Notes: generated by a model from the sequence alone, not told the origin. A stretch of 64,000 bases of DNA from JALORV01 sp963702595 (GCA_963702595.1 CAVPDC010000022.1:1-64000); one strand, 5' to 3'. Numbered from the stretch's first letter, positions 55,915-64,000 are shown. Translations and numbers: made by a program.

Positions 55915-57779
55915 ATGGACGAGTTCGACGCGCAACTCGACGCACTTGAACAGGAGTTGCGTCGAAACATCGCCTCGCCCCCCGCCGATCTTCCGGCCTT
56001 CCTGGACGACTGGCTCAAGCGCCTTCGCGTTGTCCCGTTCACAGCGAGTCCAAAGCGGCGCGTCGCGTTGCTGATCGACGCGGCAGTCAATACTACCTGC
56101 ATGGCCAGAAAGTGTTCAACGCGGTCGAGCCCATCGCGCTCGCAGTTATGTTGGCCGAGCAGGACGGAGAGCAGGCACAGCTCCGACGTGCGCTGTCGAT
56201 TCAAGGCTGATACTCACAGCCACTCGCAACACGCCTGACGCGTTGCGCAGTCTCCTGCGCGCGCTAGACATAGCTGAGGGCTCGAACGATCAAGCTCGGC
56301 ATCGCCGCGGCGTGGGTAAACATAGCCGTCACATTTCTGGATGCGACACTTTACATCGATGCCCGCGTTTGCTTTGAGCGCGCTGACGACCGCTGCTGCC
56401 GACCATTGCGAACAGGAATGAACGAGAGACGCAGTCACGTGTCGTGCGCTGCATGGCGCTGCACTCTGCGGTTTGTATTTGAATGAGTACTTGCAAGGCG
56501 TGGAGCGATTGCGAAGAAGCACTGGAGCTTCTCCGTGAACCGAAGGACCGAGAGCAGGAGACGGTCCGTGCGCTGATTGAGTCAACTTACGCGCAATTGC
56601 TCCTCATGCTCTGAATCGCGTTGATGAGGCGTTGGCGCACTGCGACAATCGCCCGCGAAATGGCTTCAAGATCGGGCGCGGCACGGGCGAAGATTTCGGC
56701 GGCGACTGTCAGCGGACTTGTCGAGGTCTACAAAGGCAACATCGACGTCGGCATTTCGAGAATTGTCGCCGTTCGGGATCAGTCGAAGATTCTGCAGGCT
56801 CTTATCAAGAGGCGCTGCGTGCGTCGGTGAGCGCATATGAGAGAGCGGGCCAGCCGGATCGAGCTCATTTCGATGAATCGCGAACTGATGATGCATGTCC
56901 GCAAATTGCATCGCGAAGCGATCATGCAGCAACAGCAGCAGCACCTGCAACGGCTCGGGCTGCCGGATGCCGACACGGCGAGCCTGCGGATCATTGAAGA
57001 CAAGGACGAAGTGCTTCAGTCAGAAGCTGGAAGACGCCGCCGCAAAGCAAGGCGAGTTCCTCGAGCACATGGCGCTGACGGTCGAGCTGCGCGAGGAAGA
57101 CAGCGGCGAGCACGCGTTCCGCGTCGCGATGTGGGCGCATTTGCTGGCGCTCGAGCACGGGCTCGAACCCGACGAAGCCGAGCGCATCGAGCTCGCCGCC
57201 CGGCTGCACGACATCGGCAAGGTCGTCATCCCCGACTCGGTGATCCGCAAGCGCACGGCGCTGTCCCAGGGCGAACGGCAACTGATCGAGACGCATGCGG
57301 CAACGGGCGCGGACTTCTTGGTTCGATCCAAGCTGCCGTACGCGGCGCTGGCCGAGGAGATCGCCCGTTACCACCACGAGGCCTGGTCGGGCGAAGGCTA
57401 TCCGGACGGCATCTCGGGTGACGCGATTCCGCTGCCGGCGCGGATCGTGGGCCTGTGTGACGCCTTCGACTCGCTGGTGCACAACCGGCCCTGGCGGCCG
57501 GGCTGGCGCATCGAGGAGGCACTCGGCCACCTCGTGCGCGAAAGCAGCCGGCAGTTCGATCCCAAGCTCGTCGAGCAGTTCATCCCGCTCGTGCGCCGCA
57601 CGTATGCGATGCACGAGGACGTCGACGCCTACCTCGCCCGGTCGGCGCAGCAGACGCCGCTGTGGACGATGCGCCGCTCGCTGGTCGAGCGTCTGATGCG
57701 ACCCGCCCCGGGCGAACAGGCCAACGAGCAGATGCGCCAACAGCAGTTGAGCCGCCTCAACGCTTCCAACAAGCACTGA
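55915..57779 (+). CDS. TPR-like domain protein with C-terminal HD-GYP domain, multiply frameshifted
   Basis: Piecing frames together gives one protein of about 620 residues. It begins MDEFDAQLDALEQELRR with LPAFLDDWLKRLRVVPF. Helical repeat segments follow in different frames: YYLHGQKVFNAVEPIALAVM, LGIAAAWVNIAVTFLDATLY, IDARVCFERADD, SDCEEALELLREPKDREQET, VSGLVEVYKGNIDVGISRI, YQEALRASVSAYERAGQPDRA. From about 57020 the frame is clean and holds an HD-GYP domain. Its motifs are GEHAFRV, AARLHDIGK, IETHAATGADFL, RYHHEAWSGEGYPDGISG, and IPLPARIVGLCDAFDSL. HD-GYP proteins break down cyclic-di-GMP. At least ten single-base shifts occur between 55915 and 57020; whether real decay or error cannot be told here. 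The start is a guess, as no good ribosome site is visible. Confidence 0.72.
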
Positions 57780-57925
57780 CGAGACTCGGCACCGCGTCTC
57801 GCCCGGACGCCTGCTCTTGGCCGCGCCAAGGGCTCGCGCTAACCTTCGCGCCTCGGTGCGGCCGGTCTTACATCAGCCGCACAGCCGTTACGAGCACGGC
57901 ACCTTGCAACTGACTTGGGGAACTC

Positions 57926-58402
57926 ATGAAGACATTTCTGTGTGCGCTTGGCTGTGTCCTGGCGCTGACGGCCGGCGGACCTGTTGTGGCGCAGGACAAG
58001 GCGGCTACGCAGCTCACCTCAGCCGAGTGGCTGGCGAAGATCCAGGCAGACAAGAAGGGCATCGTCGCCAAGTCAATGGACCTGACGCCCGACGAAGCGA
58101 AGAAGTTCTGGCCGCTGTACGAACAGTTTGAGCGTGAACTGGCGGTGCCGCAGGCGAGCCTGAACCGCGCTGTGCTGGATTACATCGCGGCCGAGGGGAC
58201 GCTGACCGACGCCAACGCGAAGCGCATCACGGAGCAGATGCTGGCCGCAGTGCGCGACGAGGCGCGACTGCACGACAAGCACTATCGGCAGCTGCTCAAG
58301 GTGTTGCCAGCCCGCAAGGCCACGCGCTACATGCAGATCGAGAACAAGATGCAGGCCGTGGTCCGGTACGAGTCGGCGAAGGCGATTCCGCTGGTGCAGT
58401 AG
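57926..58402 (+). CDS. periplasmic helical protein, Spy/LTXXQ-like
   Basis: A 158-residue protein with the signal peptide MKTFLCALGCVLALTAGGPVVAQ. The mature part is helical and charged: KSMDLTPDEAKKFWPLYEQFEREL and EARLHDKHYRQLLKVLPARKATRYMQIENKMQAVV. The 'LTPDEAKKFWPLYEQF' and 'YMQIENK' pattern recurs in small secreted proteins related to Spy/CpxP-type. Those act as chaperones or stress sensors, but the exact function is unknown. It is intact, about 147 bases after the HD-GYP gene. Confidence 0.75.
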   Translation: MKTFLCALGCVLALTAGGPVVAQDKAATQLTSAEWLAKIQADKKGIVAKSMDLTPDEAKKFWPLYEQFERELAVPQASLNRAVLDYIAAEGTLTDANAKRITEQMLAAVRDEARLHDKHYRQLLKVLPARKATRYMQIENKMQAVVRYESAKAIPLVQ

Positions 58403-58423
58403 GGGTCGCCCGCATCGTTTTCT

Positions 58424-59131
58424 TCAGGCGGTCGTGTCAGCCGGCCGCCACTCTTTCCACCCGGCCGCTCGCAGTTCGCACGCCGGGCACGTACCGCATC
58501 CCACCCCCCAATCGTGGCGCGTGGACCGGTCGCCCAGGTAACAGGTGTGAGTCTCGCTGCGGATCAGGTCGACCAGGGTGGGTCCGCCGAGATTGTGTGC
58601 GAGCTGCCACGTCTGCGCCTTGGTGAGCCACATCAGCGGCGTTTCGACGATGAAGCGCTGGTCCATCCCGAGCGACAGCGCGATCTGCATTGCTTTCAGC
58701 GTGTCGTCGCGGCAATCCGGATAGCCGGAGTAGTCGGTCTCGCACATGCCGCCGACCAGCACCGGGATGTCGCGCCGGTAGGCGATCGCGGCGGCATAGG
58801 TGAAGAAGAGCAGGTTGCGACCGGGCACGAAGGTGTTCGGCAGCCCCTTCTCGCTCATTCGGATCTCGGCAGCCTGCGTCAGCGACGTATCGGAGAGCTG
58901 TGCCAGTTCCCGCATCGGGACGAAGTGATCGGCGCCGAGTCGCTCGCGCCAGGCCGGGAAGCGCTCGCGCAGCGCTTCGAGCACGTGCGGGCGGACCGTG
59001 AGTTCGATTGCGTGCCGTTGCCCATAGTCGAAGCCAACGGTCTCGACCGTGCGATAGCGATCGAGTGCCCACGCCAGGCAGGTCGTCGAATCCTGCCCGC
59101 CGGAAAAGAGAACCAGTGCGCGCTCGTGCAT
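58424..59131 (-). CDS. queC: 7-cyano-7-deazaguanine synthase
   Basis: QueC converts 7-carboxy-7-deazaguanine to preQ0, using ATP and ammonia, in queuosine synthesis. The 235-residue protein has the PP-loop ALVLFSGGQDSTTCLAWAL (residues 5-23), FDYGQRHAIEL and PNTFVPGRNLLFF. The zinc site is CYLGDRSTRHDWGVGCGTCPACELR (cysteines in CYLGD and CGTCPAC). Intact. Its start is 29 bases from that of the divergent prpF-like gene. Confidence 0.95.
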   Translation of the reverse strand: MHERALVLFSGGQDSTTCLAWALDRYRTVETVGFDYGQRHAIELTVRPHVLEALRERFPAWRERLGADHFVPMRELAQLSDTSLTQAAEIRMSEKGLPNTFVPGRNLLFFTYAAAIAYRRDIPVLVGGMCETDYSGYPDCRDDTLKAMQIALSLGMDQRFIVETPLMWLTKAQTWQLAHNLGGPTLVDLIRSETHTCYLGDRSTRHDWGVGCGTCPACELRAAGWKEWRPADTTA

Positions 59132-59160
59132 GGGGGGAGTCTAGTGGGCATACTTCGGGG

Positions 59161-60300
59161 ATGAGTGCACGCACCATCCCCGCCGTCTACATGCGCGGCG
59201 GGACGAGCAAGGGCCTGATGTTCAAGGCTACCGACCTGCCGGCGGACCAGGCACGCTGGGACGCGATCTTCTGCGCGGCGATGGGCTCGCCCGATCCGAG
59301 CGGGCGGCAGCTCAATGGCATGGGCGGCGGCATTTCTTCGGTATCGAAGATCTGCGTCATCGGGCGACCCTCCCGCGCCGATGCTGACATCGACTACACC
59401 TTCGCGCAGGTACCGATCAAGGACGTGCGCGTCGACATGAACGGCAACTGCGGCAACATGAGTTCCGCCGTCGGGCCGTTCGCCGTCGACGAGCGCATTG
59501 TGTTCGCGGCCGACGGCCCCGTGACGCTGCGTATCCACAACACCAACACGCGCAAGATCATCCACTCGACCTTCGAGGTGCGCGACGGCCGCGCCGTGGA
59601 GTCAGGCTCGCTTGCGATTCCCGGCGTGGCCGGCACGGGTGCACCGATCCGGCTCGACTTTCTCGAACCCGGTGGTGCCATCACCGGGAAGCTCCTGCCG
59701 ACGGGCCAGGTCGAACAGGAGCTCGACGTGCCCGGCGTCGGCCGCATCGATGTCACGATGGTCGATGCCGCCAACGCCTGTGTGTTTGTCCGCGCCGAAA
59801 GCCTGGGGCTTACCGGATCCGAGTTGCCGGAACAACTCGAGCACGACGTCCGGCTGATGGAAGCCCTGCTGGCGATCCGCACCTATGCCTCGGTTGCGAT
59901 GGGCATCGCGCCCGACCCCGCGGCTGCGCGTGCAAAGATCACGACGCCCTCGATCGGCATCGTCTCGGCGCCGAGGGCGTGGCGCACGCTCGACGGCACC
60001 GAGTTGGCGGCGGATGGTGCCGATCTCGCGGTGCGGATGATCTCCAGCAACCAGGCGCATCGGGCGCTGCCGCTGACGGCCTCGGTATGCGTCGCGGTGG
60101 CGGCCAGCTTGCCGGACTCGCTGGTGCACAAGGTGGCGCGGGTGCCGCCGGTCGGACCAATCAGACTCGGCATGCCGTCGGGCGTACTGAACGTCGCCGC
60201 CGAGGTGCGGCGCGACGGCGATGGCTGGTACGCCCAGTGCGGCAGCTTCTATCGCACCGCGCGGCGACTATTCGAAGGCCGCGTCTACCTGCCGGGCTAG
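59161..60300 (+). CDS. PrpF-domain isomerase (4-oxalomesaconate tautomerase/aconitate isomerase type)
   Basis: A 379-residue DAP-epimerase-fold protein. Family motifs: IPAVYMRGGTSKGLMF at the start, GRQLNGMGGGISSVSKI, and VDMNGNCGNMSSAVGPFAVDE with the active-site Cys. It also has IRLDFLEPGGAITGKLLPTG, MPSGVLNVAAEV, and RTARRLFEGRVYLPG at the end. PrpF isomerises 2-methylaconitate; relatives tautomerise oxalomesaconate. No prpB/prpC genes are nearby, so the substrate is open. Intact. Confidence 0.88.
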   Translation: MSARTIPAVYMRGGTSKGLMFKATDLPADQARWDAIFCAAMGSPDPSGRQLNGMGGGISSVSKICVIGRPSRADADIDYTFAQVPIKDVRVDMNGNCGNMSSAVGPFAVDERIVFAADGPVTLRIHNTNTRKIIHSTFEVRDGRAVESGSLAIPGVAGTGAPIRLDFLEPGGAITGKLLPTGQVEQELDVPGVGRIDVTMVDAANACVFVRAESLGLTGSELPEQLEHDVRLMEALLAIRTYASVAMGIAPDPAAARAKITTPSIGIVSAPRAWRTLDGTELAADGADLAVRMISSNQAHRALPLTASVCVAVAASLPDSLVHKVARVPPVGPIRLGMPSGVLNVAAEVRRDGDGWYAQCGSFYRTARRLFEGRVYLPG

Positions 60301-60318
60301 TCAGATCTGGCCTGCGGT

Positions 60319-60804
60319 TCAGCCGAGCCGGCCGGCCTCCACCAAAGCGCGGATGCGCACGACCGTATCGAGGTCCGTCCCTTCGTAGGCCTGCTGCCGC
60401 AGCGCGACCGTCATCTCGTCGAGCCCGTCTTCCCCGAGCACCTCGCTCTCGGCTTCGTAGACGAAGCGCAGGAATAGCGCATCCGGTGACGGCTCCTCGA
60501 TCGTGATCGACATGCGGCTCGCGGGCCACGAGGCGCCGGCCGCGGTCCGAATCTCGCTGCGGTGCTCCGGCATCAGTCGCACACGATCGCGCACCTTGAA
60601 GCTGCCGTAGTCAAGCGTGCGCTCGAGTTCGATCACGCCGCTCAGTTCGCGCCGGGCATCGATCGTCGCGCCTTCCAGCCCGACGATGAACTGCGCCGGC
60701 TCCTCTGCGCGCAGGACCAGCCCGCGCCACAACTGCGCGCGCGAGACTTCCGTCAGCAACGGCATCAGCGGATCGTTGATCTGGACCAGGTGCTCGAAGC
60801 GCAT
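60319..60804 (-). CDS. SRPBCC/DUF1857-like protein
   Basis: A 161-residue protein. It opens MRFEHLVQINDPLMPLLTEVSRAQLWRGL, with the typical 'VQINDP' and 'LTRAQLWRGL' signature of AtaL-like DUF1857 proteins. It then has RELDYGSFKVRDRVRL-type strands and a C-terminal acidic part. SRPBCC folds bind small hydrophobic ligands. The start lies 6 bases from the stop of the nitroreductase gene at 60811-61593, so they form a two-gene unit. Confidence 0.83.
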   Translation of the reverse strand: MRFEHLVQINDPLMPLLTEVSRAQLWRGLVLRAEEPAQFIVGLEGATIDARRELSGVIELERTLDYGSFKVRDRVRLMPEHRSEIRTAAGASWPASRMSITIEEPSPDALFLRFVYEAESEVLGEDGLDEMTVALRQQAYEGTDLDTVVRIRALVEAGRLG

Positions 60805-60810
60805 CGAGGA

Positions 60811-61593
60811 TCAGGGAATGAAACCCTGCCGCGCGAGCAGGGCCAGGATCTCGGCCGATTTCGGCGCGAAGTAGTCGGGGTCGTACTTGATCTTCGACGT
60901 ATAGAACTGCGCCAGCGACGTGATGCCCGCCGCTTCGATCTCCGCCCTAAGCTCCGGCATCGACATGTAACGCTGCCAGCCGCGGACTTCGCGCTCGGCG
61001 TAGGTCGCGTCGATCTCCTGCGGCGAAGACCGGCGGTAGGTCTCGTCGTGCAGCAGCGCCGCGATCGGCAGGCGGTCGCGCTTGCCAGGATCTTCGGCAG
61101 GATGGCCTACCACGATCGACGTCACGGGCACGACGGTTTCAGGCAGTTGCAGAAATTCGACCAGCTCGGGCAGGCAATACAGCGTCGTGCCCATGTAGCA
61201 GATACCGAGTCCGCGCGCCTCGAAGCCGAGGCACACGTTCTGCGCGACGATCATCGCGTCATAGGCGGCGACGTGATAGCCGAGCAGGTTGTTGAAGTTG
61301 TCGCGCGCACCGCGCTGCCGCAGCCACTCTCGGGTGCGGAACCAGTCGGCACAGAAGGTCATGACCAGCGGCGCCTCGAGCACCATCGGCTGTTCCAGGT
61401 GCAGCTCGTACAGGCGGCGCTTGCGCTCGGGGTCGCGCGTCAGCACGATCGAGACACTGTTCAGGTTCCCGGACGAAGAGCCACCGGCGACCGCATCGGC
61501 GCAGACTTCCTCGATCAGGGCCGGATCGAGCGGCGTCGGCTGGTAGCGGCGGATCGAGCGGTGCGAGCGCAGCAGGTTCGGCAGATCGTTCAT
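60811..61593 (-). CDS. nitroreductase-family FMN oxidoreductase
   Basis: A 260-residue protein. The phosphate-binding start is LLRSHRSIRRYQPTPLD, followed by AGGSSSGNLNSVSIVLT, and the dimer/FMN region GLGICYMGTTLYCLPELVEFL with VPVTSIVVGHPAEDPGKRDRLP. These match NfsA/Frp-like enzymes that reduce nitro or quinone compounds with NAD(P)H. It is the upstream gene of the pair with DUF1857. Intact. Confidence 0.88.
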   Translation of the reverse strand: MNDLPNLLRSHRSIRRYQPTPLDPALIEEVCADAVAGGSSSGNLNSVSIVLTRDPERKRRLYELHLEQPMVLEAPLVMTFCADWFRTREWLRQRGARDNFNNLLGYHVAAYDAMIVAQNVCLGFEARGLGICYMGTTLYCLPELVEFLQLPETVVPVTSIVVGHPAEDPGKRDRLPIAALLHDETYRRSSPQEIDATYAEREVRGWQRYMSMPELRAEIEAAGITSLAQFYTSKIKYDPDYFAPKSAEILALLARQGFIP

Positions 61594-61671
61594 CGGCAGG
61601 CGGTCGGACGGTTAACCCCATTGTCTCCGAAGCCGCGTTTGCAGTGCATCGGAACCAACAAGGAGCCCCCG

Positions 61672-62463
61672 ATGCTGACCCGCTGGATCGCAGCCGCCGC
61701 GCTGCTTTGCCTCTCGCTGCCCACGTACGCCCTCGGCTCGCTGGTCGATGTGCAGGTGATCGACCGTGCGTCCGGGCAAACCCTGCCGATGTACTGGCAC
61801 AACGGCCGCTGGTGGGTCCCCGGCAAGCCGGGCGCTCGCTACGCCGTCACGCTGGCCAACCGCACGGGCGCACGGACGCTGGCAGTCGTTTCGGTCGACG
61901 GTGTCAATGTTGTCAGCGGTGAATCGGCGGCGCCCGATCAGACGGGATACGTCCTGAGTCGCGGGCAGTTCGCGCAGATCACCGGCTGGCGCAAGGACAT
62001 GACGCGCGTGGCGGCCTTCGAGTTCACGGCGCTCGAGCAGTCCTATGCGGCACGCACCGGGCGGCCGGACAACGTCGGCGTCATCGGCGTGGCGGTGTTC
62101 CGCGAGCGCCCGCGGCCGTCAACGCCGCCACCCGCTGTCCTGCGGCAGGAGTCCTCACGCGATGCCGGCGCCGCACCGGCGCCGGCGGCCGAGGCGAACG
62201 CGGGCGCGGGAGAAGCACGCAGTCGCGCGGACGAGTCGCAGACCAAGGAGCAACGCCTGGGCACGGGGCACGGTCGGAACGAACGATCGCCGACCTCGTA
62301 CACCGATTTCGAGCGCGCCCAGTCCACGCCAGACGAACTGATCGCGATTCATTACGACAGTCGCGACAATCTGCTTGCGATGGGCGTGATCCCGCGTCCG
62401 CGTTCAATGCCGAATCCGTTCCCGGCGACGGCGGGCTTCGTTCCGGATCCGCCGCGACCCTGA
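61672..62463 (+). CDS. secreted protein of unknown function
   Basis: A 263-residue protein starting at 61672 after AAGGAGCCCCCG. The signal peptide is MLTRWIAAAALLCLSLPTYA. A beta-rich domain follows (VDVQVIDRASGQTLPMYWHNGRWWVPGKPGARYAVTLANRTG, in part: YAVTLANRTGARTLAVVSVDG). Its core TGYVLSRGQFAQITGWRKDM recurs in small hypothetical periplasmic proteins. A disordered Ala/Pro/Glu-rich linker (about 155-200) precedes a short tail with TSYTDFERAQSTPDELIAIHYDSRDNL. No function can be assigned. A gap of 89 bases follows. Confidence 0.78.
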   Translation: MLTRWIAAAALLCLSLPTYALGSLVDVQVIDRASGQTLPMYWHNGRWWVPGKPGARYAVTLANRTGARTLAVVSVDGVNVVSGESAAPDQTGYVLSRGQFAQITGWRKDMTRVAAFEFTALEQSYAARTGRPDNVGVIGVAVFRERPRPSTPPPAVLRQESSRDAGAAPAPAAEANAGAGEARSRADESQTKEQRLGTGHGRNERSPTSYTDFERAQSTPDELIAIHYDSRDNLLAMGVIPRPRSMPNPFPATAGFVPDPPRP

Positions 62464-62520
62464 CCAGAGCGCTCGTCGCGGAAGCCGACGTGCTGATTCA
62501 TGGCGCTGTAAGGTCGATCG

Positions 62521-62540
62521 GCCCGCAGAGGTTGCGGGCA
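62521..62540. promoter_or_regulatory. hairpin ahead of the ECF sigma gene
   Basis: GCCCGCA and TGCGGGC pair across a 6-base loop, ending 12 bases before the ECF sigma start codon. It could terminate the preceding transcript or mask the ribosome site. No promoter is clear. Confidence 0.4.
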
Positions 62541-62552
62541 CAATCGCCCGCG

Positions 62553-63122
62553 ATGAACGCAGGGCAGACCGACGAGGAACTGCTCGCCGCCTACGCGGCG
62601 GGCGACGCGCGTGCGTTCGGCGAGCTCTATGAGCGGCACGAGCGGCCGGTCTTCCGCTACTTTCTGCGCCAGGGAGCGGCAGCGGCGCTGGCGGAAGATC
62701 TGCTTCAGGAGACCTGGATGGCGGTCATACGCAATGCCGAGCGCTTCGAGCCGCGGGCGAAGTTCACGACGTGGCTCTACACGGTGGCGCGCAGCAAGAT
62801 GATCGACCACTGGCGCGGCAAGGACGACGCGGTCAGCCTCGATGACGCCGCCAACGACCCGGACGACGCTCCGCTCGACGTGGCGGGCAGCGAGGCCGAC
62901 CGTCCGGATGTGCGGGCTGTATCGCGCGCGCAGGCGCTAGCCTTCGTCGAGGCGGTCGAGGCACTCCCGGCGGCACAGCGTGAGGCGTTCCTGCTGCAGG
63001 CCGAGGGCGGCCTGTCGCTCGAGGAGATCGCGGTTGTGACACAGGCAGGACACGAGACGGTCAAGAGCCGACTGCGCTATGCAATGACGAAACTGCGGAG
63101 CGCCATGGAGGATTGGCAATGA
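62553..63122 (+). CDS. ECF-type RNA polymerase sigma factor
   Basis: A 189-residue sigma factor. Region 2 reads DEELLAAYAAGDARAFGELYERHERPVFRYFLRQ, then AEDLLQETWMAVIRNAERFEPRAKFTTWLYTVARSKMIDHWR (core LLQETWMAVI, TTWLYTVARSKMID). Region 4 is ALPAAQREAFLLQAEGGLSLEEIA with TQAGHETVKSRLRYAMTKLR. An acidic linker lies between them. It is followed by a probable anti-sigma gene, the usual arrangement. Start at MNAGQTDEELL. Confidence 0.93.
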   Translation: MNAGQTDEELLAAYAAGDARAFGELYERHERPVFRYFLRQGAAAALAEDLLQETWMAVIRNAERFEPRAKFTTWLYTVARSKMIDHWRGKDDAVSLDDAANDPDDAPLDVAGSEADRPDVRAVSRAQALAFVEAVEALPAAQREAFLLQAEGGLSLEEIAVVTQAGHETVKSRLRYAMTKLRSAMEDWQ

Positions 63123-63152
63123 GCGCCGAACGGCCGCTCCGAAGGCGCTCGC

Positions 63153-63180
63153 GCCCCCTCGGGGGCCGGCGCGTAGCGCC
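63153..63180. repeat. double-hairpin repeat between sigma and anti-sigma genes
   Basis: GCCCCC TC GGGGGC (63153-63166) is followed by GGCGC GTA GCGCC (63168-63180). GC-rich paired hairpins of this form are common between genes in Burkholderiales. Here it lies where the anti-sigma start would be expected to overlap the sigma stop. Confidence 0.55.
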
Positions 63181-63191
63181 TGGGGGCCAAC

Positions 63192-64000
63192 ATGAGTCGC
63201 GACCGGAGCATGCGCGGCTATCGCGCGGCGACCGAGGCGCTCGACGAGCGCCCGTCGGCGGCAACGCGCGCCGCGATTCTCGCCGCCGCCGCGCGCCAGG
63301 TGCAGGCGGCCCCGCGCGACGCGCGCGAACCGATCGCTGCGCCGCGCGTGACGCCACGGAGACGCTGGCCCTATGCGGCCGCCGCCGCGGTCCTGCTGTC
63401 TTCGCTGGCCGTCATGATGGCAACGCGGACCGAGCGCGAGATGCCGACGTTCACTGCGCCGGTCGAGCGCATGGCCGAGAACGCGGCCCCGTCCAAGCCT
63501 GTGCCGTCATCGGAACCACCCCCGCCCGCCGCGGCGCCGCCGGCTTCGCAGGAAATCGCATCAACATCGGCGTCTGTCCCGGCGAGGGCCGAAAAACAGG
63601 CGAAGGCGGATTCGTCGCGTGCGGGCGCCAGCGATCGTAGCGGGCGAGGCGAAAGTCGCGCCGGCGGCCGAAGCGCCACGCGCAAAGGAGGAAGTCGCCG
63701 TCCTGCGGGATACGCCGGCACCCGCCACAGCACCGCCGCCATCGGCGAGCTGCGGATGCGGCGTCGGCCGCGATGCCGGCGCAGCTGGCGAAGCGGCAGG
63801 CGGCACCGGCCGGCGAAGCGACGGAGCGCCGTCGCAACGAGAGCGCTGACATGGCGAGCGCGGAGCGTTCGATCCTGCGCCCGGCGCCGGCGGCGCCGCC
63901 CGCCGCCGGTCTCGGTGCCGCCACGGGTACGGTGCGCGCGGACGCTGACGCGTCAAAGCCGTCCGTCGGCGAGCGAGTGGCTGGAGCGGATCATCAAGCT
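63192..64000 (+). CDS. probable membrane-bound anti-sigma factor, frameshifted, cut by window edge
   Basis: The first frame starts MSRDRSMRGYRAATEALDERP with TRAAILAAAARQV, the usual opening of anti-sigma partners. One membrane helix follows (RRWPYAAAAAVLLSSLAVMM), then a long Ala/Pro-rich periplasmic part. Frame changes occur near 63620 (into PAIVAGEAKVAPAAEAPRAK), near 63760 and near 63955. The last codons read PSASEWLERIIK, which matches the conserved C-terminal motif of this group. An ATG at 63119 overlapping the sigma stop is an alternative start. The identity rests on position and architecture. Confidence 0.65.
   Translation, partial: MSRDRSMRGYRAATEALDERPSAATRAAILAAAARQVQAAPRDAREPIAAPRVTPRRRWPYAAAAAVLLSSLAVMMATRTEREMPTFTAPVERMAENAAPSKPVPSSEPPPPAAAPPASQEIASTSASVPARAEKQAKADSSRAGASDRSGRGESRAGGRSATRKGGSRRPAGYAGTRHSTAAIGELRMRRRPRCRRSWRSGRRHRPAKRRSAVATRALTWRARSVRSCARRRRRRPPPVSVPPRVRCARTLTRQSRPSASEWLERIIK

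Noticed and set aside
55709..55945. 78-codon minus-strand ORF overlapping the peptide gene start
   Set aside because: Unstructured, no ribosome site, and it conflicts with the better-supported leader-peptide frame and with the TPR gene.

Overview
The window is a high-GC chromosomal segment, most probably from a betaproteobacterium (Burkholderiales or a relative). The reasons are a CbbR-linked form IC RuBisCO operon, a urtABCDE urea transporter fused to a urease operon with a GNAT gene inside it, a DUF1302/DUF1329/YCF48/RND envelope cluster, and intergenic hairpin repeats of the kind scattered through such genomes. No rRNA, tRNA, CRISPR array, insertion-sequence transposase or prophage was recognised.

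Layout. 1-3.9 kb: end of a nuclease gene, sodC, BLUF sensor, folE, TerB, Bcs1-like AAA ATPase. 4-11.2 kb: envelope cluster DUF1302 (barrel-like), DUF1329, YCF48 propeller, RND/MMPL pump. 11.6-18.7 kb: small membrane protein, esterase, degenerate SNase, then a TetR-controlled HlyD/ABC export operon with SRPBCC and repeat-containing secreted proteins. 18.7-26.2 kb: ABC-F (Uup), thioredoxin-like protein, acetoacetyl-CoA synthetase, ChrA, rhodanese, GFA, GNAT, YitT. 26.3-38.5 kb, all minus strand: urtABCDE-ureDA-GNAT-ureBCEFG, which imports and hydrolyses urea, with a candidate sigma-54 promoter ahead of urtA and two repeat elements inside the urt part. 38.7-42.5 kb: ABC1 kinase, Walker-A-less AAA protein, EamA exporter, secreted rhodanese behind a perfect 22-bp palindrome. 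42.5-50.5 kb: cbbR divergent from cbbL-S-X-F-P-T, the core Calvin-cycle enzymes plus the RuBisCO activase. Urease releases CO2 and ammonia beside a carbon-fixation operon, so the two blocks are metabolically compatible. 50.5-58.4 kb: redoxin, LprI-like protein, and a candidate peptide-signalling locus. 58.4-64 kb: queC, prpF-like, DUF1857, nitroreductase, a secreted protein, an ECF sigma factor and its probable anti-sigma factor running off the edge.

The most interesting locus is 51.6-57.8 kb. A HlyD adaptor and a C39-peptidase ABC exporter are followed by a tiny minus-strand gene (55594-55728). Read with two compensating single-base corrections, it encodes a 44-residue peptide with a textbook double-glycine leader and only about 7 residues after the cleavage site. 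Beside it lies a gene for a TPR-like domain fused to an HD-GYP (cyclic-di-GMP phosphodiesterase-type) domain. I infer a candidate exported linear peptide signal with a TPR-type receptor acting on cyclic-di-GMP. This is a hypothesis.

Caveat: at least 13 genes carry single-base frameshifts that leave both flanking frames intact and conserved (sodC, BLUF, AAA, DUF1302, AACS, ureC, urtA, eamA, cbbX, redoxin, the peptide gene, TPR-HD-GYP, anti-sigma). This looks more like uncorrected sequencing or assembly indels than mass gene decay. Frameshifts are densest at 55.6-57.0 kb.
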